From an uncultured Burkholderiales bacterium (GTDB lineage: Bacteria; Pseudomonadota; Gammaproteobacteria; Burkholderiales; Burkholderiaceae_F): 6,363 bases of DNA. A program made the translations under genes and the position numbers. The stretch lies in the NCBI GenBank assembly GCA_903871435.1, contig CAIQGU010000243.1, positions 1 through 6,363 on the forward strand, given 5' to 3'. Under the pieces are notes generated by a model, which saw only the letters and a list, made by a program, of their open reading frames with translations, did no database searches and was not told the DNA's origin. Below are positions 1-4,658 of the stretch, in pieces (the stretch's first letter is position 1; every line of letters begins with the position of its first letter).

Positions 1-462
1 ACGTACCTGGACCTGGGCAAGCAGGAGGGAGCCAAGGTGCTCATTGGTGGCAGCCAGGCCAAGCTGGGTGGCAACCTCGAGGGCGGCTACTACGTCCAGC
101 CGACACTGTTCAAGGGCCACAACAAGATGCGCATCTTCCAGGAAGAAATCTTCGGGCCGGTGCTGGCCGTGACAACCTTCAAGGATGAGGCCGAGGCGCT
201 GGCCATCGCCAACGACACCCTGTATGGTCTGGGGGCTGGCGTATGGTCGCGCGATGGCAATACGGCTTACCGCATGGGCCGCGCCATCAAGGCGGGCCGC
301 GTGTGGACCAATTGCTATCACGCTTACCCCGCGCATGCCGCCTTTGGCGGGTACAAGGAATCGGGAATCGGCCGCGAGACCCATAAGGTGATGCTGGACC
401 ATTACCAGCAGACGAAGAACCTGCTCGTGAGCTATAGCCCGAAGAAACTCGGTTTCTTCTGA
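1..462 (+). CDS. NAD-dependent aldehyde dehydrogenase, C-terminal part (AcoD/ExaC type)
   Basis: This is the 3' end (153 codons) of an aldehyde dehydrogenase that oxidises an aldehyde to the acid with NAD+ in the cytoplasm. The open frame enters from before base 1, so the GTG at 37 is an internal codon and not a start. Visible family signatures are EEIFGPVL (window codons 48-55), whose Glu contacts the nicotinamide ribose in this superfamily, then [15 protein letters not shown] (71-85), and [14 protein letters not shown] (113-126) near the C terminus. The ending [20 protein letters not shown] is typical of the AcoD/ExaC acetaldehyde dehydrogenase group. The catalytic Cys and the Rossmann part lie outside the window. 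The DUF779 gene that follows is the usual neighbour of this subgroup, which supports the assignment. The substrate is probably a short-chain aldehyde, but this is not proven here. Confidence 0.93.
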   Translation, partial: TYLDLGKQEGAKVLIGGSQAKLGGNLEGGYYVQPTLFKGHNKMRIFQEEIFGPVLAVTTFKDEAEALAIANDTLYGLGAGVWSRDGNTAYRMGRAIKAGRVWTNCYHAYPAHAAFGGYKESGIGRETHKVMLDHYQQTKNLLVSYSPKKLGFF

Positions 463-494
463 GAGGTCGGCCCGGGAGCCGGGCAAACGAGAGC

Positions 495-517
495 GGGGGC
501 GGGTAACCGCCCCCTTT
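495..517 (+). terminator. GC-rich hairpin with short T run between the aldehyde dehydrogenase and DUF779 genes
   Basis: A perfect 8-bp stem (GGGGGCGG at 495-502 with CCGCCCCC at 507-514) closes a GTAA tetraloop and is followed by TTT. The GTAA loop fits the GNRA class, which makes the hairpin very stable. The T run is short, so it may be a partial terminator or attenuator that lowers expression of the downstream gene, or an mRNA-stabilising 3' structure for the dehydrogenase message. A second, weaker inverted repeat (CCCGG/CCGGG) lies just upstream around 471-484. Confidence 0.5.
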
Positions 518-534
518 CCATTGGGGAGATGGAC

Positions 535-930
535 ATGGTCGAGAAAGTCATTGCTACGCCGGCAGCGCTCGAACTCATCGAATTTCTGCAACGCAAGCAC
601 GGCCCCGTGATGTTCCACCAATCGGGTGGTTGCTGCGACAACAGCGCTGCAAATTGCTACCTCCCCGGCGAGCTGACGATCGGTGCCGGTGACGTTTACC
701 TGGGAGAAATCGGCGGCGCGCCTTTCTACATGAGCACTTCGCAATACGAGTATTGGAAACACACCCAACTCATCATCGATGTCGTGGAAGGAACCGGTGG
801 AACCTTCTCGCTCGAGGGTCCCGAGGGCAAGGCCTTTCACACGCGGTCGCGCGTGTTCACCGAGGACGAATGGGCAAGTATCTGCGCGGAACCTGCGCCG
901 ACCCACGAACGGCCACACGCAAACGCCTAG
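535..930 (+). CDS. DUF779 family protein, companion of aldehyde dehydrogenase
   Basis: This encodes a small soluble protein of 131 residues in the DUF779 family, which commonly sits directly downstream of AcoD/ExaC aldehyde dehydrogenases. Its biochemical role is not established. The family signature is HQSGGCCDNSAANCYLPGEL (residues 28-47), with three cysteines (33, 34, 41) that could bind a metal or undergo redox chemistry; that is inference. A conserved-looking segment TSQYEYWKHTQLIIDVVEG (68-86) follows, and the tail after about residue 118 is low-complexity and probably disordered. The ATG at 535 is chosen because GGGGAG (523-528) lies 6 bases before it. The in-frame ATG at 529 directly abuts that ribosome binding site. 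The gene follows the dehydrogenase after about 70 bases that hold a strong hairpin, so the two are probably co-transcribed with dampened expression of the second. Confidence 0.88.
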   Translation: MVEKVIATPAALELIEFLQRKHGPVMFHQSGGCCDNSAANCYLPGELTIGAGDVYLGEIGGAPFYMSTSQYEYWKHTQLIIDVVEGTGGTFSLEGPEGKAFHTRSRVFTEDEWASICAEPAPTHERPHANA

Positions 931-959
931 GGTCCTGCTGCGAACTGCCTGCTGCTGCT

Positions 960-990
960 ACCGGTTGGCGGTAGACTCACCGGGTTGGCG
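960..990. repeat. Short direct repeat in the spacer before the MarR-family gene
   Basis: The spacer 931-1056 contains GGTTGGCG twice (963-970 and 983-990), exactly 20 bases apart. Each copy is preceded by ACCG, so the repeats read ACCGGTTGGCG and ACCGGGTTGGCG. Two helical turns of spacing would put both on one DNA face, as for a protein binding site. No convincing -35/-10 pair was found here, and chance in GC-rich DNA remains possible. Confidence 0.3.
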
Positions 991-1056
991 TGCCGGTTTT
1001 TGGACGCGTTGGACCCGCATCGAATTTGCCGTGCGCAGAAACGGAATCGGTATCAA

Positions 1057-1506
1057 GTGGACACCACGCCAAAGCGCCGCCGCACCAAGCCAGTGCAACC
1101 CTACGTGCTCGAAGAACAAGTCGGGTTCATCCTGCGCCAGGTCAGCCAACGCCACGCCATGATCTTTGCGGGGCACATGTCGGACGATCTCACCCCCACG
1201 CAATTTTCCGCGCTGGTGAAACTGCACGCGGAAGGCGCTGTTTCCCAGAACCTGCTGGGCCGACTCACCGCGATGGATACCGCCACCATCAAGGGGGTGA
1301 TCGATCGCCTCGCCGCGCGTGGCTACGTGGACGCCCGCCCCGATCCGGATGACTCGCGGCTGCGGATACTCGCGCTGACGCCACTGGGAATCGCCGCCGT
1401 GGAACGGGCGCTGCCCCTGGCTGCGGACATTACCGAGGAAACGCTGGGGCCGCTGGGCGCGCGGGAGCGCGCTACGCTGTTGGTGCTGCTGCGCCGGCTG
1501 GTTTGA
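1057..1506 (+). CDS. MarR-family transcriptional regulator (NicR/BpsR-like)
   Basis: This encodes a MarR-type winged helix-turn-helix regulator of 149 residues, a normal length for the family. MarR proteins bind short palindromes as dimers and usually release DNA when an aromatic ligand binds. The DNA-binding core spans about residues 45-111: LTPTQFSALVKL leads into the HTH, MDTATIKGVIDRLAARG (73-89) holds the recognition helix, and DPDDSRLRILALTPLG (96-111) is the wing with the family's typical D-x-R pattern. The flanking helices form the dimer interface. The basic N terminus (KRRRTK) may add DNA contacts. The GTG at 1057 is chosen for family length; the frame stays open back to a TTG at 985, but that adds 24 non-conserved residues, and no clear Shine-Dalgarno decides the start. 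From memory, the MD-x-ATIKGVIDRL segment resembles NicR/BpsR, the 6-hydroxynicotinate-responsive repressors of nicotinate catabolism, which would suit the reductase operon that converges with it. That subgroup call needs an alignment. Confidence 0.88.
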   Translation: MDTTPKRRRTKPVQPYVLEEQVGFILRQVSQRHAMIFAGHMSDDLTPTQFSALVKLHAEGAVSQNLLGRLTAMDTATIKGVIDRLAARGYVDARPDPDDSRLRILALTPLGIAAVERALPLAADITEETLGPLGARERATLLVLLRRLV

Positions 1507-1536
1507 CCAACACCGGTGATCTGCGGGCGCGCGCGC

Positions 1537-2121
1537 TCAGCGCAGCCCGTCCTCGCCCTTGATATCGTCCACCTGCAGGCCCCCGATGCGCGCCAGGGGG
1601 CGCCCGCTGTCGGTGACGACGACCGCGACCACGATTTCGCTGGCGCGCGGCGCATCGCTGACCCGCGCTTCCATGGCGTCGAAGTGGCTGCGCACGAATG
1701 CGGCATCCTTGTGCCCCAGCGGCACGTCGATAGCGGTACCCATACCCCCGCGCTTCTTGCTCGAGGGCACCAGCGCGGCACCTTTTTCAACGGCGGCACG
1801 CAGCGGCGCGCCCAGCTTCGGGTGCAGGATGGCCGCGGCGTGCTCCAGTTCACCGGCCTCGCCAACGATGGCCGCCTTGCCATAGCTGTGGACATCGCCC
1901 GGGGAAATGCCCAGTGCGGCCACGGCCTTCTGGCCGAGCAGAGCGCCCATTTCCTCGCCGATGGTGATGAGCTGATTCAGGTCTTCCACGTAGCGCCCGG
2001 CGCAGGGGTTCTCGATCACCGCGATGGCCAGCGCCTTGCGTACCGGCGGATCGATATGCCGCCCCATTTCGATGCGGGTTTCGTCGACCTGGACGATGAG
2101 CTTGCGGATGATGGCGGGCAA
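1537..2121 (-). CDS. DUF1185 (AA_synth, PF06684) family protein, copy A
   Basis: This encodes a 194-residue protein of the 'amino acid synthesis' (DUF1185) family. Structures of family members show a chorismate-mutase-like variant fold, but no reaction is established. Conserved blocks are SYGKAAIVGEAGELEHAAA (79-97), LVPSSKKRGG (117-126), AIDVPLGHKDAAFVRSHFDA (130-149) and the ending ARIGGLQVDDIKGEDGLR. The Glu/His of GEAGELEH, the Lys pair and the RSHFD block are candidate active-site residues (inference). The start is a TTG at 2121, because the perfect Shine-Dalgarno AAGGGAG (minus strand) precedes it by 6 bases and the resulting N terminus PAIIRKLIVQVDE lines up with copy B. The frame is open further upstream to 2241, but that would overlap the neighbouring gene. 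It is last in the five-gene minus-strand cluster, 73 bases after copy B. It lacks a 20-residue segment present in copy B. Confidence 0.88.
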   Translation of the reverse strand: MPAIIRKLIVQVDETRIEMGRHIDPPVRKALAIAVIENPCAGRYVEDLNQLITIGEEMGALLGQKAVAALGISPGDVHSYGKAAIVGEAGELEHAAAILHPKLGAPLRAAVEKGAALVPSSKKRGGMGTAIDVPLGHKDAAFVRSHFDAMEARVSDAPRASEIVVAVVVTDSGRPLARIGGLQVDDIKGEDGLR

Positions 2122-2169
2122 CGGCGTCTCCCTTGCGGGTGGGATGGGGGATTCGGGTGTGAATTCTAC

Positions 2170-2200
2170 TTTTGCTGGCGCGGGCAAGGTTTTGCTAGCG
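2170..2200. repeat. 11-bp direct repeat between the two DUF1185 genes
   Basis: TTTTGCTGGCG (2170-2180) and TTTTGCTAGCG (2190-2200) differ at one base and are spaced exactly 20 bases apart. The second copy covers the stop codon of copy B (2195-2197). It may be a trace of the gene duplication, a protein site or chance. The spacer 2122-2194 otherwise holds only the ribosome binding site of copy A, and no terminator is visible. Confidence 0.35.
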
Positions 2201-2842
2201 CAGTCCGTCCCAGCGGCTGATGTCGGCGGCCTGGAGCCCACCCACGCGGGCGTGCACGCGCGGTCCGGTGCTCATGACCAGGATGACCACCAGTTCGTCG
2301 GCAGCTGGTGCCCCCGGCACCCGCATTTCGAAGGCATCGAAATGGCTGCGCACGTAGGATGCGTTGATATGCGTGAGGGGAATATCCAGCGTGGCGCCGG
2401 GACCCGCCACTTTTTTCGTGGACGGCACGATAGCCAATGCATTGCCCGGTTCGCCTTTGACCGCGTTGTCCTGCCCGGCGAGATACGCGTTGCGGCTGGT
2501 CCGCGACCCGAGCAGCTCGCGCATGGCGTAGCCGCCGGGTACATGCCACAGTGCGCCGTGCTCGAGCTCACCGGCTTCACCCACCAGTGCCCCCTTGCCG
2601 TAGCCCTCGATGGCGCCGGCCGGCACGCCCAGCGCGGCCAGCAGGTCGCGCGCCATGACGAGGCCGATGGGATTGAGCGCTTCCATCATCGGCAGGATGT
2701 CGGGTTCGAAGCGGCCGGCGTACGGATTGCGCAAGACGGCGGCAATGGCGCCGCGCCGCAGCGGCACTGGCGGCGGCGGGCCGAATTCGTGGACGATGTC
2801 CTCGACCTGGATCAACTGGCGACGTATCTCGAGAGCTTCCAT
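2195..2842 (-). CDS. DUF1185 (AA_synth, PF06684) family protein, copy B
   Basis: This encodes a 215-residue paralog of the gene immediately downstream. It shares GYGKGALVGEAGELEHGA (80-97), AIVPSTKK (137-144), TLDIPLTHINASYVRSHFDA (151-170) and ARVGGLQAADISRWDGLR at the C terminus. It carries about 20 extra residues, roughly residues 110-130 (around GSRTSRNAYLAGQDNAVKGE), between the GELEH and VPS blocks. The ATG at 2842 has GGAAAG (minus strand) 6 bases upstream, a good ribosome binding site. It starts 25 bases after the fpr stop codon, so the two are surely co-transcribed. The biochemical role is not known; the family is named for a suggested link to amino acid metabolism. Here the context of ring reduction points to processing of a catabolic intermediate. 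Two divergent copies side by side suggest either a hetero-oligomer or successive steps (inference). Confidence 0.9.
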   Translation of the reverse strand: MEALEIRRQLIQVEDIVHEFGPPPPVPLRRGAIAAVLRNPYAGRFEPDILPMMEALNPIGLVMARDLLAALGVPAGAIEGYGKGALVGEAGELEHGALWHVPGGYAMRELLGSRTSRNAYLAGQDNAVKGEPGNALAIVPSTKKVAGPGATLDIPLTHINASYVRSHFDAFEMRVPGAPAADELVVILVMSTGPRVHARVGGLQAADISRWDGLR

Positions 2843-2867
2843 GGCGAACTTTCCGGGCTCAAGGGGT

Positions 2868-3644
2868 CTAGCGTTCGACGAAAGCCCGCTCGAACACGAA
2901 ATGCCCGGGCTCGCCCAGCCGCGGTGCGGCGGTGAGTCCGAGCGATTCCAGGTGGGCGCAGGTTTCCTTGAGCATGCTGGGGCCGCCGCAGATCATCGCG
3001 CGGTCGCTCTGCGGGTTTATCTGGTCCAGTCCCACATCCGCGGCGAGCTTGCCCGAGACGATGAGATCGGTGAGGCGCCCTGAGTTGCGAAAGGGTTCCC
3101 GGGTGACCGTTGGGTAGTAGACCAGTTTTGCCTTCACGTCCTCGCCGAAGAATTCGTTGCCCGGCAGTTCCTCTTCGATCATCTGCTGGTAGGCCAGATC
3201 GTTCTTGAGGCGCACGCCGTGCACCAGTATCACTTTCTCGAACCGCTCGTAGAGCTCGGGATCCTTGATCAGGCTCAGGAACGGAGCAAGGCCGGTTCCG
3301 GTGCCAAAGAGATAGACGTGGCGCGCGGGCAGAAGATCATGGAGCACCAGCGTGCCATGCGCCTTGGTGCCAACCAGGACTTCGTCGCCAACCTCCAGGT
3401 GCTGCAGGCGCGAAGTGAGCGGACCGTCGGGAACCTTGATGCTGAAGAACTCCAGTTCTTCCTCGTAGTGCGCGCTGGCAAAACTATAGGCGCGCAGCAG
3501 CGGCTTGCCATCGACCAGCAGGCCCATCATCACGAACTGCCCGCTCTGAAAGCGCAGTGCCTTGTCGCGCGTGGTGCGGAAAGTGAAGAGTGTGTCGTTC
3601 CAGTGATGCACGCTGACCACGCGCTCCGTTGTGTAAGCCGCCAT
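2868..3644 (-). CDS. fpr: Ferredoxin--NADP(+) reductase
   Basis: This encodes a 258-residue FAD enzyme that passes electrons between NADPH and ferredoxin or flavodoxin in the cytoplasm. The length matches the bacterial Fpr family. The FAD-binding motif RAYS is at residues 51-54 (within LLRAYSFAS) and a second flavin-contacting region is KVPDGPLTSRL (70-80). The NADP domain shows GTGTGLAPF (114-122) and CGGPSML (219-225). The C terminus, GHFVFERAFVER, matches the Azotobacter/Pseudomonas-type enzymes, whose last residues lie near the flavin. The ATG at 3644 has GGAGT (minus strand) 7 bases upstream. It lies between the UPF0280 and DUF1185 genes on the same strand, with 117 bases upstream that may hold its own promoter. 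It probably supplies reduced ferredoxin to the Hnr-type reductase (inference). A housekeeping or oxidative-stress fpr is the alternative, but its position inside this cluster argues for a dedicated role. No ferredoxin gene is in the window. Confidence 0.95.
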   Translation of the reverse strand: MAAYTTERVVSVHHWNDTLFTFRTTRDKALRFQSGQFVMMGLLVDGKPLLRAYSFASAHYEEELEFFSIKVPDGPLTSRLQHLEVGDEVLVGTKAHGTLVLHDLLPARHVYLFGTGTGLAPFLSLIKDPELYERFEKVILVHGVRLKNDLAYQQMIEEELPGNEFFGEDVKAKLVYYPTVTREPFRNSGRLTDLIVSGKLAADVGLDQINPQSDRAMICGGPSMLKETCAHLESLGLTAAPRLGEPGHFVFERAFVER

Positions 3645-3671
3645 TGCTCTGACTCCGATTTTCTTCGCTCG

Positions 3672-3700
3672 TTTATTCGTTATTGGACATCCAAATGCAA
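3672..3700 (-). promoter_or_regulatory. Possible promoter and operator upstream of fpr
   Basis: On the minus strand TTGCAT (3695-3700) is followed after 17 bases by AATAAA (3672-3677), a modest sigma-70-like pair in a locally AT-rich stretch. Between the boxes sits the inverted repeat TTGGA-CA-TCCAA (3683-3694), well placed for a repressor. The plus-strand 9-mer TTTATTCGT (3672-3680) over the -10 box also occurs in the palindrome upstream of hnr. This site could allow fpr and the DUF1185 genes to be transcribed separately from hnr. Confidence 0.4.
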
Positions 3701-3723
3701 CGCAGGCAACGCAGGCAACGCAG
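3697..3723. repeat. Three tandem copies of a 9-bp unit
   Basis: GCAACGCAG is repeated three times without mismatch (3697-3705, 3706-3714, 3715-3723), followed by GC of a fourth copy. It lies in the spacer between the UPF0280 and fpr genes and touches the proposed -35 box of fpr. The minus-strand reading is CTGCGTTGC. It may be slippage-prone and so vary in copy number among strains. Confidence 0.8.
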
Positions 3724-3751
3724 GCGCGACACGCGCTGCACCTGTCCGCGC
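3724..3751 (-). terminator. Hairpin just after the UPF0280 stop codon
   Basis: GCGCGACA (3724-3731) pairs with TGTCCGCGC (3743-3751), leaving one bulged base and an 11-base loop, about 10 bases beyond the UPF0280 stop. No T run follows in the minus direction, so it is not a classical intrinsic terminator. It more likely protects the hnr-UPF0280 message end or causes partial polarity before fpr. Confidence 0.35.
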
Positions 3752-3761
3752 AGGGATGGAC

Positions 3762-4658
3762 TCAGGCGGCAATCCGCACGGCCGGAGCCGGCAAGGCAAG
3801 GTCCAGGTTACCCGCGGTACGCGCGTGACCGCCCAGCAGCAGGACTGCAGCGACGATATGCCCGTCGGCCAGCAGTATCCGGGCCGTGTCCAGGCCCCGG
3901 TCCAGCGCGGCATCGATCGCCATGCGGTCCAGGGTGCCGACCCCGATGGTAACCAGTCGTTCACCCAGGTCCGAATCGGGCTGACGGCTGGCTGCCGGCA
4001 CACGGGCAATTGCCGGGTGGCCGGGCAGATCCACCGCATTCGCAATGATAGTGGCTGCCGCGTCCGCGGCGCTGGCGCTGGTGGCCAGCACCGTTACCGC
4101 GTCGGCGATTCCCAGGGAAAAGCTGCGGCCACGCCAGCCACTGGTGGCCACGCCGCGCACGCCGCTTGCGGCCGCGATGCGCACCGTTCCGGCCAGGCGC
4201 GGCGCCTGCGGATCATCGACCACGCCCAGCGTAAAACTCTCCCCGGGGGCCAGATGCAGGGCGATATCACCCCCATTGTTCACGTAGAGGCGGCGCAGAC
4301 CCGCTTGCGTGCCTGTCACCGCCAGCGTTTCCGCCAAGACTTCGTCGGCTACCGACCCGGCGACGGCGGCCATGGGCGTTATGAAGACCTCATGGCAATA
4401 GGGCCGGACGGCGGCGCACATGCGGCGCGCGACCGCGCCGGTGGGCAGCCGCGGCAGGCGGTTGGCGGGTGCGCGCAACAGCGCGAGTTCGGCGCAAAGC
4501 TCGGTGAGGATGGTGCCGAAGCGCCCAACGGCCGCTGCATGGGCAGCGGCGACCGCCTGGGGCGTGCCGCCGGCCTCCAGGATGATGTCGATGGGTCCAT
4601 GCGTGAGATGCAGCCGGCGTCCGTCCGGCAGCGACCGCCAGGCAGCCGCTGCCATCAT
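3762..4658 (-). CDS. UPF0280 family protein (ApbE-like)
   Basis: This encodes a 298-residue protein of the UPF0280 family (COG2122 type), whose sequence resembles the ApbE FAD:protein FMN transferases. Recognisable blocks are ITPMAAVAGSVADEV (93-107), YVNNGGDIALHL (125-136), GVATSGWRGRSFSLGIADAV (169-188) and SASAADAAATIIAN (194-207). These correspond to the NxGGD, TSG and AD-x-A-T elements of ApbE proteins. No signal peptide is visible, whereas many ApbE enzymes are exported, so it should act in the cytoplasm. The ATG at 4658 overlaps the hnr stop as ATGA, which indicates translational coupling; the open frame extends to 5048 but only as a shadow of hnr. A second ATG follows directly. The proposed role is attachment of a flavin to, or maturation of, the Hnr-type reductase, inferred from family resemblance and coupling. 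The exact reaction of UPF0280 proteins is not established. Confidence 0.88.
   Translation of the reverse strand: MMAAAAWRSLPDGRRLHLTHGPIDIILEAGGTPQAVAAAHAAAVGRFGTILTELCAELALLRAPANRLPRLPTGAVARRMCAAVRPYCHEVFITPMAAVAGSVADEVLAETLAVTGTQAGLRRLYVNNGGDIALHLAPGESFTLGVVDDPQAPRLAGTVRIAAASGVRGVATSGWRGRSFSLGIADAVTVLATSASAADAAATIIANAVDLPGHPAIARVPAASRQPDSDLGERLVTIGVGTLDRMAIDAALDRGLDTARILLADGHIVAAVLLLGGHARTAGNLDLALPAPAVRIAA

Noticed and set aside
985..1056. TTG start at 985 for the MarR gene
   Set aside because: It adds 24 residues that match no MarR feature; starting at GTG 1057 gives the usual family length.
1507..1545. Bidirectional terminator between the convergent MarR and DUF1185 genes
   Set aside because: CTGCG (1521-1525) and CGCAG (1541-1545) can pair around a GCGC run, but the stem overlaps the DUF1185 coding end and neither side has a T run, so the evidence is too weak.
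1516..2220. Plus-strand open frame of 234 codons opposite DUF1185 copy A
   Set aside because: The opposite strand encodes clearly conserved DUF1185 blocks, and this frame shows no family motif and no good ribosome binding site.
2122..2241. Upstream extension of DUF1185 copy A to 2241
   Set aside because: The added residues overlap the end of copy B and have no counterpart in it. The TTG at 2121 has a perfect Shine-Dalgarno and aligns with the start of copy B.
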